A DNA stretch of 64,000 nt from positions 682,001 through 746,000 of the forward strand of contig OY730170.1 in the NCBI GenBank assembly GCA_963422465.1, written 5' to 3'. This document shows positions 24,826 to 37,230 of the stretch, in pieces (positions within the stretch are counted from its first letter, which is position 1; each line of letters starts with the position of its first letter). A program made the position numbers and the translations under genes. This DNA is from Lichina pygmaea (Eukaryota; Ascomycota; Lichinomycetes; Lichinales; Lichinaceae). Under the pieces are notes generated by a model. That model was not told the DNA's origin, searched no databases, and was given only the letters and a program-made list of their open reading frames with translations.

Positions 24826-27473
24826 TGGGCTCGACTCGTCGGGGGCATCTCGCCATCCGCGACGCCGACTAAACGGACAGACCAGCGGACGGGGCAACCA
24901 GTGGCGCGCTTCGCTCGTGTCCACAAACAGCTCCTCGTAAGCTTCACGTTGGCTCTTTACCAGCGACAGCCATTGACTGACAGCTTCCAGCAGTCATGTC
25001 GCCGATTGTCAGGAGATCAAGCAGATGCGCAGCTGGCCGACCATGTGCGTGGCCTTCTGGACCAACTGACGTCGATGCTGCGAGACGAAGTCCGGACTCC
25101 GGTTCCGCATCCGTGTTTCTCCTATGCGATCTCCCAAGGTCTAGCGGATACCGCGGTGGAGGCTACCCAGACCGTACACGATGAGGCTGTCGTTCGTGCA
25201 GCCACATACACGTTCAGCGCACTCATCAACGGCGCCGACGATCTCCTGGGGGACGAAGGGTTCGCCAAAAGTCTTATGAGCCTCACCGACACGATATCGC
25301 GGCCACAGTCGGTCGATTGCAGTTCAGACACGGTAGCCGCCGTTGTCGAGCTGCGCTTTGAGGTGGCCGCCAAGATGCGCCTGCAGCCAGACATCCTACC
25401 CGCCTGGTTCATCCCAGCTCGGGCAAGGCGGAGATCGTCGGAGGAAGCAAGACCATCATCGCTCGAACCCAACGGTCTGGACAGGCCGTCCTCAGACAAG
25501 GACGACTTCCCCCTTTTTTACTCCTTGATCGACCATGTGCATTACGAGAGCCCGATTGGAGATTTTGCGAGGACGGGGCTGCTTTACATCATCGAGGCTG
25601 CCTCCAGCAACGCTGAGTTGGAGCGTTGGGTGATCGAGTCCGATCTGGCAACGCTGATGGCCAGCGGTCTCGGAGCGCTGTACAGCCAGCTCAGCAGGTT
25701 GCGTTCCAACTCGCAGGCGATTGTCCATGGACGCTGACGGAAACAAGAAAACTCGTTGTGACCTTTTCGACGCCGGAGCTCCCTCCCATCTTGGCTTTAT
25801 CTGATTATGCGACACCGAGCCCGGCCCACGATGCGCAGGCTTCTGCCTCGCCCGAATATGCCGTCCATCTGAGTACGCTGCTGTCTGATCTGATGTTCTG
25901 GCAAGACGTGCTCGACCATTGTCCCTCGGCAGAGATCAAGCGCACCTTACTCGACCATTTTGAGATACTGTTCCTGAAACAAGTACTGTGCGGCTTTCCA
26001 ATGCCTGTGTGAGGGACGTGGAGTTGACCATGCATTAGGTATCCGTCTCTCATCGAGTCCTCTGATGACGACGGCGGCTCGTCCGTGGCCGCTCTGACCT
26101 ACCTCCATCGTATGCTCGAGTCGCTACGCAACCCAGAGCTCGTGAAGGTAACCCTGGAATATCTCCTGGCCGTGCCTGAGCCGGTCCAGCCAGAACGTCC
26201 GCGGACGCACAGGTCACCCAGCGTCCTGAAGAGACGGAAGACGTTGGACTCGGTCTCCAAGCTCCCGAACGCAGACGCTTATGCATCCCCGAAGCTGTTC
26301 AGCCTCGTCGACCTCATCAACGCGAGCCTACGATCGCCGAATCAGCAGGCCGTAGCTGCAACTCTGAAAGTAGCTTCGGTTCTGCTGCGCTGTCATCACT
26401 TTTACGCCTTGTCGACCTTGGTTCAGTGCTTCTCTACGGCGGACCACAAGCGCCGCACCATTGGCGGACACGAAGAAGAAATAGACAACCTTCTCTTGCT
26501 TGCCGCCTCCATCGGTGACGTGGACGACGGGGACGAGTCCTACCAAGGGTATGGCCAGGATGCCTTGTCCTCCATAGAGAACCACCCATGCTCCGAGTCT
26601 TCGTTCTTCAAGGAACGGCCGGCATTGGCGGAGTCACCACCTGCTCAGCGTGCTGCTCCGGGTAACCTGCGGAAGCCCTTCATCCACTCCATCCTGCCTG
26701 AAGACAGCTTCCTGAAAAACCTGGTTCGTTTGCTACGAGTCTTCTTCGGGAATACCGTTGAGGTCAATCTCGGCTTGACGGATGCAATCGTAGCGATTGC
26801 ATCCTGTAGCTTCACCAACCTTGAAGGATGGTTGCTCGTGGACCCGGTCAGGTACCAGTGCGACGATGAAGAGATCGAGCGGAAGAACGGTCTACATGCC
26901 GTGGGTCCAAGAGACGAGTCGTCTCGAGACTTTTTGGACCACCAGGAAGCGAAGCGGATCGCTGCAATGAGACGGGTACAGCAGAGACCATCGTGGCCTG
27001 CGACGGCCACGCCCCCCTTGATGGCCACCCTGTGGAACCTCGTCGACGATATCCGAAGGTACAGATCGGATGTTCCGCACTTCGATGCTCATCTTGCCCA
27101 ACGAAGGCTGCTCCTTCATCCTTTGAGCGAGTCGAAAGAGGAAACGACAGCCTCTCCACCAGTGGTCGAGACAGCATCATATCAAAGCCAGTCACCAGGA
27201 CTCGGCGCAGCGGAGGACGTCCTACGCAGGAAAATCACCATTAGACCAGTCAGCATGACGCTGTCGGACAAATCGCAAGGGAGTATGACGCAAAGTAGCG
27301 GCTCAGTTGAGCCTGATGCCGTCCCGGCAGCCCAGCTCGGGGATCCTGCCCCGACGACCGTCACCGTCAACCACCTCCTGACCAACGCCATCATTCTCCA
27401 AGACTTTATCTTGGAGCTGGTGGCCATCATTCAAGTGAGGGCCAGCGTCTTGGAAGATGTTGTGTTCTTGTGA
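24826..27473 (+). CDS. FHIP (FTS-Hook-interacting) family protein, dynein adaptor subunit
   Basis: FHIP joins Fts and Hook to link early endosomes to dynein. Supported exons are 24826-24936 (start incomplete), 24991-25697, 25748-25987 and 26039-27473; all internal phases agree, giving at least 830 aa. The first exon reads WARLVGGISP and FARVHKQLL, matching the family's WSRLIGG...F.R..NQLL N-terminus; the initiator exon must lie just upstream and is not resolved. Further matches are VPHPCFSYA, ALYSQLSRKL across intron 2, LPPILALSDY, and LYPSLIESSDDDGGSSVA across intron 3. Later blocks are SPKLFSLVDLINASL and LVRLLRVFFGNTVEVNLGLT. The first intron shown (24937-24990) is 54 bases and in frame. 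The acceptor used for 24826 (CTAAG) is a guess. Confidence 0.85.
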
Positions 27474-28023
27474 CAAGGAGAAGAACACGATGAATATTGT
27501 AGATTTTCGACCTGAGATGAGCGGTGACCCAGGAATGGATTCTTGGCAGCGTCAAGGTGGGTCTTGACCAATCTCAATTTCGAGGCTCCTCACGCAATCC
27601 TGGTCCTCCTTTGCCGTTTATCATACCAGATCTATCGCGTCGATAGATATGCAGTCTCGTGTTATCTCATAGGCCGCTCTACAAATTGTGTCTGTCCATG
27701 TGCTCCAGCGGTATTGACTTGAGGTGCGAAATGACGACTTGAGCAACATGCAATCACCAACACGTTGTCACAGGCGGCTGTGTTAGTGCTGCAGGCCTGT
27801 TATATATCCGCTTCAATAGCATCCAGACGTGTTAGATTTTCCATATCCTTCTTCACTATATCCTCCCTACCCCCTGAACCTATCGTCTGAACGAGAACTA
27901 AGATACTACACAGCCTGTCAGAGAATCGGGTGATCCCGCCGCCCTTCAACACGTCCGGTCAGTGGCAAGACGCCGACCCGGCCGCTACTCTGCCCCTTTC
28001 AGATCTCGCCACATTACAAGGAC
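27474..28023. other. Short spacer, nothing recognised
   Basis: AT-richer noncoding stretch between the FHIP stop and the next ATG. TATATAT-like words occur near 27800-27810. I see no other feature. Confidence 0.45.
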
Positions 28024-28806
28024 ATGGCGCGCCACGAATGGACCCGCTTCGAAATCAACACGCTTATCTGCCTCCTCGTGCGCCGACCGATCGAGGCATA
28101 CGACGACCCCATGGCCCTGCCGACGGCACTCAACCAGGCCTTGCATCGAGGCGATCACGCGTCCGACATCGACCACCGCGAGATTCGACGCAAGGCGAAA
28201 GAAATACTGCGAGTCCGACCTGAGTTCGTCGAGCTCATGCAGCGTCATAGGGTCCCGAAAATGACGAGGACTTTGATGAGAGCCTTTGAGCGCGGCTTGA
28301 GGACCGCCCGAGACAGATCGCCAAGTCGGGCCAGGGGTGGTCCTGCGAATGAGAGCGGTGGGCAGGGCGACGCTGGGGACGTCGGCGATGGCTGGGGAGG
28401 TGACGGTGACATTGATGACAGGTAAGACATGAACTGTCCTTTTGATCCATAGCCCAATAAACGCCAGAAACTCAAGCCCTTTCACAATCGTAGTGCCGAT
28501 TCCGGATCGAATCACGGAACGCAGCGGGGTTCTTCAGGCCGGCGACGAGGGGTGTTCACCGACCGCCTCGACTCCGCAGCAAGCTACGTCAACAAGAACA
28601 ACGACGACGACGAAGACATCATGGACGCGACCGCGAAAGCGGCAGCGCTCGAAGGCTGGGGCGAAGCCGACGCGGACGATGAGGGCGCAGTCAACGAGAC
28701 GGATCAGGCACAGTCAAACGGCCAACCCAACGATGTCGCGGGATCGTCGAATGGACTAGTCGACGAAGCTCTGCTCGAAGGGTGGGGTGAACAGGACGCC
28801 GACTAG
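28024..28806 (+). CDS. Hypothetical protein with acidic LEGWGE-repeat tail
   Basis: I do not recognise this gene. Two exons, 28024-28421 and 28494-28806, join in phase 2 with a strong AG|GTAAGA donor and a CGTAG acceptor (236 aa). The N-terminal 100 residues look like a compact helical domain (HEWTRFEINTLICLLVRRP, HREIRRKAKEILRVRP, MTRTLMRAFERGL). A Gly/Asp-rich linker follows. The acidic C-terminus contains two copies of a short motif, ALEGWGEADAD and LLEGWGEQDAD, the second being the very end of the protein. The spacing suggests a duplicated binding peptide. A longer N-terminus starting upstream in the same frame is possible but not required. Confidence 0.6.
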
Positions 28807-30341
28807 CATCAGGTATGGATGAGGCGGCGGATCAGGGCATGGATCAAGATACCATGGAGGCGGAAGGGAACCGGCTACACGGTCGCGATGAAACAGCTAG
28901 TCTTGCTTCCGGTGATGCTTCTCTTGATGCTTCCCGCGATGCCTCAGGTGATGCCTCCGATGAAGCTTCTCTTGATGGCAGCATTTGGTGATCGCAAAGC
29001 GAAGGCCGACCACCGAGCATGAAAAAGTTCTAACCATAGCACTTTCGTCGCTATCGAGCCGGAGAACTCTATTCCATGGCTTGCACTTGCTAAAGTTTCA
29101 TGACGGCGAGGCACAAAAGACCTTGGATTTACTGTAGCTACTTTGCGCGATGGTCTCGGGGCTGCTAATTTGTAGTGCCGATACGATCTCATGGCGGCTA
29201 CCTACTCGAAGTTACTTACATGATCGGATGGCTTCTACTTACTCGAAGTTCCTACCATGATCGAATGGCTTCTATTTCATCGAAGTGCTACCATCATCTC
29301 GTGGCTGCTACCGAATGCTAACATCATTCCCATGACTGCTACTTACTCGAGTCTACTAACATGATCGGATGTCCTTCTAGTTACTCGAAACTCTAATATA
29401 ACCCCATTGGCCACTATACACTCGAAATGCTAATATCATCTCGTCGCTGCTACTCAGCGCAGTGATGTCGTGATTGCTACGGTACCCGATGCTAACATCA
29501 TCTCATGATTGCTACTCACCGGTACTCGAAGTTACTAACATGATCCGATGCCTGCCATTCACTCAAAGTGCTCATATCATCTCATCGCTGCTACTCAGCG
29601 CAATGATCTCACGGCTGCTCCCTATTGCAAATATAATCTCATGCTCTCAAGGCTACCCGGACGTAGTACTCGGCACACTGATTTCCAACAGCTGCTATCT
29701 ACGTAAAGTGCCAATTCCCCTATCCCGCAATCCCATTCCCCCCAAAGCCCACCATCACCCCCCCCCCCCCCCCCCCCCCTCCTTTTTCAGGCACACAATA
29801 CCGCTACCGCCGACAAAGCGCAGCACGCTAACCAATTCCATGCTGCGCACCGATCAGTAGATGCAATAGTCTTGGACGAAGTGAGCCACTGCTAGTACAG
29901 TACGTATGTTGTTTTGTACGGTATCTGATCACCTACTGTACCTACCTGCGTACCGTACCTTACCTACCTAGATGAAGTACATTTACGTAGATGCTAGCTG
30001 GTGATGCTTCGGGAGAGGGACGGTACGGTATCTGATGATCCCGTTGCTTGTTATTTAAGGAGGCACTTGTTGTTTGAGGTACTTGTTGTTTTACTGAGTG
30101 GATACTTGCGAGGAACAGTAATCGACTCTGTTCGTCGACATTTCCCCCGAGTGGAATTACATTGGTGGTAGTGACGATGACGATGATGGCATGCTCGTAC
30201 TGTCATGTACTGAGATTGTAGTAGGGCTGCTATCAAGACACGGGCCGATCGAATGTTATCTGAAAACTGCGACTACAGCTTATAGCTACAGCTACCGTAT
30301 CAGGCACAAAAAAAAGCCACACCGGCTGACCCCATCCCGTC
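28807..30341. other. Spacer with degenerate tandem array
   Basis: From 28900 to 29000 there is a GATGCTTCTCTTGATGC-like repeat. From 29165 to 29640 lies the array described separately. A C-run occupies 29758-29779, and 29900-29990 is GTAC/CTAC-rich. I see no gene. The 3' end of coronin borders the stretch on the right. Confidence 0.5.
29165..29640. repeat. Degenerate ~45-60 bp tandem array
   Basis: The phrase GCTGCTACTTACTCGAAGT followed by CTAACATGATC or CTAACATCATCTC recurs about ten times with substitutions. Most unit spacings are 45-60 bases. The copies are clearly related but all differ, so this is an old tandem array rather than a fresh satellite. It contains no open frame. Confidence 0.8.
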
Positions 30342-32827
30342 TTACGTCTGCCCCTCGAGCTCCTTCTCCAACTGCTTGATGCGCTCGTCCTTTTCGTGCT
30401 CCCTATCGCGATCGCGGCCGGCAGTGTTCTGCGACTCGCTCATCCTCGTCTTCAGCCCGTCCACCTCGGCCGTCAACTGTCCGATGCGATCCGACTGTGC
30501 CGCGATAGTGCGGTTCTGCTGCTCCAACAGGCTGGTTATGCGTTGGAGCGACGACTGGAGAGGTTCATTGGCTTCGGGCGCGGATACTGCTGGCTGGCCG
30601 CCCAACCCAGAGGATGGGTTGCTGGTCGATGCCGTGGGCTGCTGGCGTGAGATCGAAGTATCAGCCTGCTGAGATGAAACCGCGTAAGGCCGGGGGAAAG
30701 AGGGGCGCGGGGATGCATCGCTGTGTGCGAGGCAGACGCTCACCTTTGCCTCCTTCGGTACATTCTGCGCAAGGCTGGCCTGTGCTACGGTCGGCTCAGA
30801 AGGCTGTTGCTCGCTCGCGAGGTTGACAAGGTCTTTCGCCGACGCCGCCGACTGCGTCAAAGGGCTCCTCGACGGTTCGGCTTTGGTTGGCACTGGAATG
30901 ATGCGGTGAGCACCTCGCGGCGGCTCGCGGAATCCATCCTCCTCCTCGCCCTCCTCTTCATCGTCATCATCTTCCTCGTCCCCCTTGTCCGCAAACTTGC
31001 TAGCCATCTGCGATATCGAGTCTTTGGTCTCGGTCAAGCTCGGCTTGGGAGCTCGGTATGCCGCTGCTGGAGCAGGCTGCGGGGCCTCCTTATCCTCTTT
31101 CGCAGAGGATGGTGACTCGCGCGTCTCCTGTCCTGCGGCTGCAGACATCGAACTCGGAGCCACGGTCGCAGGTTCTTGGCCATTGAAGACGCTCTCTAGA
31201 TCAATCCTGGGAGGAAGCGCACTCTCCCCGCTGAACCAATTGTCGGCCGACATCGCCGGCTGGGAGCCCACCGCGGGAGGATAGATATCGTCTTGAAAGC
31301 CTTCTGCTCGGCGGGGCACGATGAATGATATCGGCTCGATGTAGCTATCTTTGACGGTCTTGAATGCTCGCATGACCTCGTTCTCGTGCATCTAGAACGT
31401 CTCAGCCATCTGCTTTCCGTCGTGTCCAGTGTAACTTACGTTCACCGCTCGTTTGGGCAGGAAACCAATGCCCCTCTGCGGATCCGCCGACTTGTACTCG
31501 GACAGATACTCGAACTTGTCGTTCTGGTACTCGTAATAGCGGATGTTGCCGTCGCTATCGAGGATCATTAGCTTGCCTGGGGCTAGTCTGAGCGATGCCA
31601 CCCACCCTCGTCCGGCCAAATACAGGCACTGCGTCCCGTCATCCCAGAACGGTATGCATACGCCTGATATGGAATCAAGTGTCTGGAAACCGCCGATGGG
31701 CTCCTTGGGCTCCCGAATGTCCCAAAGGCCCAATTGGCGGTCGCTCATCCTGGAGAACCCTGTAGTAGCCACTCGATCATGCTCGCCCATCCACACTGCG
31801 CGGCTGTTCTTGGCGCCTGTGTGCCCGGGCACCTCCTTCACGGCCTTTTCTTGTCGGACGTCCCATATCCGAAGTTTCTTGTCGCGCGAGGTAGTGACCA
31901 GAAGAGATCCGGTAGCATTCCAGGACAGGCTCTGAACGATATCGGCATGTTTAAGGGTCAACTTGGGAGCTCCATGCTCGACGTCCCAGACCTTCAGAGT
32001 ACAGTCGCCGGAGGTTGTTGCGAAGACGTTTTCCGCGGCAGGATTGAACAGCACGTGGCCAACCTTTCTATGCATCTGGTCAGCATGGCCTCATAGGAGA
32101 GAATCTTCAAGCATACCGAGAATGGCCGGAGAGCTTGCGTAAGGGTGAGATGTCGGTAGGTTCTTCATCCTCTGTATGGAGCGAGAAGTCTTCTGGAACC
32201 CTCCAGAGAAAGATCTGCGCTGTTTCGTGAGTAAGAAAACTGACGGGAGCGAATCCAACATACTTTGGCGTCATCTGACGCTGAAGCAACAAGGTAATCG
32301 TCAAAGGGGCTCCTGTAGTGGGAGGTCAGCGGACTCCGCGGTCCACTTGCTTTGCAGCACCCACCAGTCGGTATCGAGGACGACGGAAGTATGACCCCGG
32401 AACAACGGTATACGCTCAGGTAGCCTTCCTTTCTCACGCAGAGGTACGACAGCGAACGCTCCACCGCCGCTCGCCTCCCAATTGACGGATAGGAAAAGAG
32501 GATTCGCCTGTCCGTTTGTTAGAGCTTCAACTGGCCCCTTCTCGATGGTGCAGAGGCTACCTTGACTAGATTCGTGTCCCAGGCATTGCCAGACACTCTC
32601 AAACCGTCATAGCATTGTTCCTGAGCACCTCATCGATGAGAATTCAGTCCCTTCAGCCTACGGCGAGGTGTCACGCGACGCACTTTTCGTGACGATCGAC
32701 CAAATATATGCCCTATGACGAGTCGATCGTCAGTCAAGGTTCAACATAGTAGCTACCGGTACCGTATGTGTAAATTAAACCGAATGCACTGACGATACTT
32801 TGAGGCACGAACAAAACGACCCGCCAT
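30342..32827 (-). CDS. crn1: Coronin (actin-binding WD40 protein)
   Basis: Coronin binds F-actin and Arp2/3 and shapes cortical actin patches. Nine main exons were placed: 32827-32794, 32712-32684, 32620-32561, 32507-32365, 32312-32264, 32214-32117, 32067-31606, 31554-31440 and 31391-30342. All phases agree, giving 679 aa. The start MAGRFVRASKYRHIFGR is the canonical coronin N-terminus and is spread over three exons, one of only 29 bases. WD-repeat landmarks are SGNAWDTN, EASGGGAF, RGHTSVVLDTDW, LKVWDVEHG, LRIWDVRQ, LGLWDIREP and DGNIRYYE, followed by MHENEVMRAFKT. A Ser/Pro/Glu-rich linker leads to a C-terminal coiled coil (LLEQQNRTIAAQSDRIGQL... IKQLEKELEG). A further in-frame 78-base intron (30743-30666) probably shortens the protein to about 653 aa. 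The divergent lipase and a tRNA lie upstream. Confidence 0.95.
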
Positions 32828-33044
32828 TGCGTGTTCAGACGCAAACTCTTGAGCAGATCGAGTAGTTGATGTTGAGCGGGTACAATAACGCTCGGCGTGC
32901 ACACGCGGTCGTCACCAGTACGTACGTGCCAGTGATACGTGCCGTAGAGCCCGCCGGCGCAGCTTTACTGGTAATTATCCCATACCGTAGGCTACGGGGG
33001 CACGTGGGGGGTCAAAGCCAAAATGAAACAGCCTGAGGGGCTGC

Positions 33045-33050
33045 AAAAAA
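33045..33050 (-). terminator. RNA polymerase III terminator of the tRNA
   Basis: Six T residues on the minus strand begin four bases after the tRNA discriminator base, the usual pol III stop signal. Confidence 0.85.
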
Positions 33051-33054
33051 GTTA

Positions 33055-33156
33055 TAGTCACACTGGGGTTCGAACCCAGGACCTCCGCTGCATTCCGCTT
33101 CCCTTCCAGGAAGGGCTCATGTGAAAGCGACGCGCTTCCAACTGCGCTATGCGACT
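33055..33156 (-). tRNA. Intron-containing tRNA, anticodon CAC as read (Val)
   Basis: The minus strand folds as a complete tRNA: acceptor AGTCGCA/TGTGACT with discriminator A, D arm GCGC-AGTTGGAA-GCGC, anticodon stem TCGCT/AGCGG, variable loop AGGTC, and T arm CTGGG-TTCGAAC-CCCAG. A 29-base intron sits at the standard place, one base 3' of the anticodon, and contains the hairpin CCCTTC/GAAGGG. Removing it leaves 73 nt. The loop then reads TT-CAC-A-C, so the anticodon is CAC (valine). Box A and box B promoters are intact and a T6 terminator follows. Oddly, the D arm and the A1-U72 pair resemble methionine tRNAs more than typical fungal valine tRNAs, so the isotype is less certain than the tRNA call. 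Confidence 0.85.
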
Positions 33157-33422
33157 TGTGGGGGAATTCGAAGGTATAGAGATATAAAATAGAATATCCA
33201 ATTCCTAGCCTATCGGTAGGCCGAGGTTGTTCCTAGAATAGCCACATCGAGGGCTCGCTGTCGCACATAAGACGAGTAGTTCAGGCACACACCCGCTTCC
33301 GACTACCGAGAAGACCAGCGAGCTTCGTGCAGACGTCGCCACGCACCTACCCACAATAGCTCTAGTCAAGACACGAAGCTCGACGCACGACCCGCAGACC
33401 TGCAATTTTGATCGCAACGACA

Positions 33423-35408
33423 ATGTTTTTCGGCGCATCGGACTCGAATCCCAAGCGACGGAAGCGCCCACCGGATCCAGTGTTTGTGGCGATAGGGTCA
33501 ATCCAACAGGCTCTCCAGTGCAACACCGCTCCGGCGGCGGGACGGGGGTCATCACAGATGCCACCAAGGCAGACCGGCCCTCCGCGGCCTGTCAATCCGG
33601 GCTGGGTGGCAGCGCCACCTCCACCGATGCCCTGCGCCGGTCCACCGCCGCCGCAGCCTCACTTTTCAACGTCGCAAGCGCCGCCACCGGGATATAGACA
33701 CGCTGCGACATGGCGAGTGCCCGCTCCGCAAGCACCGCCCCCCGACGCGCCGATGCACCAGACCGGGCCGCTCTTGAATCCATGGCAAGGAGATATCGGC
33801 GAGCCTATGGCGCCGCGAGATCCACTACTGGAGCTGATCACGTCGAAGTTTAACGCCGTGATCACTTCGATCGACGAGGAAAAGTTCAGCGGAGACGAGC
33901 GAGACTTGAGTAATGCGCCTTGTCATACTCGAAGGTGGAAGTTCTGACTAGGTGCAGTGGTACAGGAGGATGCGCCTCTTGACATGAGAGGTGGCGGATC
34001 GCAAGCGTTGGCCAGAGACATGTCCCGTGGAGCGGATCGAGCCATCACGAATGCCATCAAAAAGCACACAAACTTCTTCGTCAAGGCCAATCTGTACGCC
34101 AATGCTAGAGTTCGGGGAGATCTCGCGCCTCTCAGAGTGTAGGTCTCGCAAGCCTACGACACCGACGGCGGGATCCTCGGAGCTGATGATTTTAGGTTCA
34201 TGGCCACTTGGCCGCTTGTGTGCCTGGCCGTGTCGTACTCTGAGCAGGTATACACGAAGCCGAGGGAGAAGGAAGAGCAGACGTACATCGAGCCGGACTG
34301 GCTCATGGGGACCAAGGCAATGGTCATCAAGTCCGTTCCTCTCGAGCACCACGACACCTTGGTTTTTGCCATCCGAGGCAGTCAGACCTTTGTGGACTGG
34401 CTGACCAACGTGTGGTCGGCACCCGCTAGCCCAGACGGGTTCTTGGTGGGTGTCCGTGGCGTTCGGGGTCCGGCATGCCAGCTGACATGGGGCAGGACGA
34501 CCCTGGAAATCTCTGTCATCGGGGCTTCTTGTCCGTCGCGCGTCAGATGATCAAGCCCGTGGCGGCCCGCATACGGGCCCTGCTCGAAGAAGACCCGTCT
34601 CGCACGTCCGGCTCTCTGCTGCTGACGGGCCACTCTGCCGGTGGAGCCGTGGCTAGTCTGCTGTACGCGCACATGTTGAGCAGGGCAGTGGTATCGGAGC
34701 TGAAACACGTCACCGAATGTATGCATCTCGATTTTCCATTTCGCTGCAGGTACGTGCTCGGCTCATCGACCGCCAGGCTTCAGACGTATACACTGCATCA
34801 CCTTCGGTGCCCCTCCCATATCTCTGCTGCCGCTCCAGAAACCGCTCGAATACCGTAACCGACACTCCCTCTTCCTATCCTTTGTCAACGAGGGCGATCC
34901 GGTTCCCCGCGCCGACAGAGCATACGTGCTGGCATTGATGCAGCTCTACTCGACGCCTGCCCCGCGCATAACGTCGTCGGGGACGTCGACGGCGAGACCG
35001 CTGCCGCCGGCAAGACAGCCCCAGGCGACGACGTCGAAACGTGCCAAGGCGGCGAAACAACCGGGGGCAGCGGCGCCAGACTCGCTACCACCGCCCGCAC
35101 TAGCTTCTCGGCTCGTGTGGACCGTGCCGCCGAGCACGCTGTCGAACGCTGGACGTCTCGTGCTGCTGCGCAGTTCGCGACCATCGTCGTCATCGTCACC
35201 ATCATCCGGGGGGAGCGGCGGCGGCGGCGGCGGCGGCGGCAACGATGTCAGGACGAACAAGAACGAGGTCATCGAGGCGCTCTACACGTCCGACGAAGAG
35301 CTGCGCGGCGTCGTCTTTGGCGATCCCATCATGCACATGATGAAGATCTACGCCGAGCGCATCGAGACCTTGGCCACCAACGCCGTCTTGGCCAAGCAGT
35401 TCCGCTGA
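33423..35408 (+). CDS. Class 3 lipase family protein
   Basis: A serine hydrolase of the class 3 (Rhizomucor-type) lipase fold, probably intracellular since no signal peptide is seen. Proposed exons are 33423-33909, 33958-34138, 34196-34445, 34496-34718 and 34777-35408 (590 aa); every phase agrees. The N-terminal 160 residues are Pro-rich and disordered. Fold markers are FMATWPLVCLAVSYSEQVY, DTLVFAIRGSQTFVDWLTN, the nucleophile elbow GHSAGG (Ser about 353), then across the last intron RRIHCITFGAPPISLLPL. The acid is likely in FVNEGDPVPRAD, and a late DPIMHMMKIY fits the catalytic-His block. A Gly/Ser-rich insert (GGSGGGGGGGG) lies before the last block. The gene is divergent from coronin, and a pentanucleotide microsatellite follows it. 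Confidence 0.9.

Positions 35409-37230
<1,822 letters not shown>

Noticed and set aside
33055-33156. Reading the tRNA as Glu (TTC) or Met (CAT)
   Set aside because: Either choice breaks the anticodon stem or puts A at position 33; only CAC keeps a 7-base loop, the standard intron site and a 5-bp stem.
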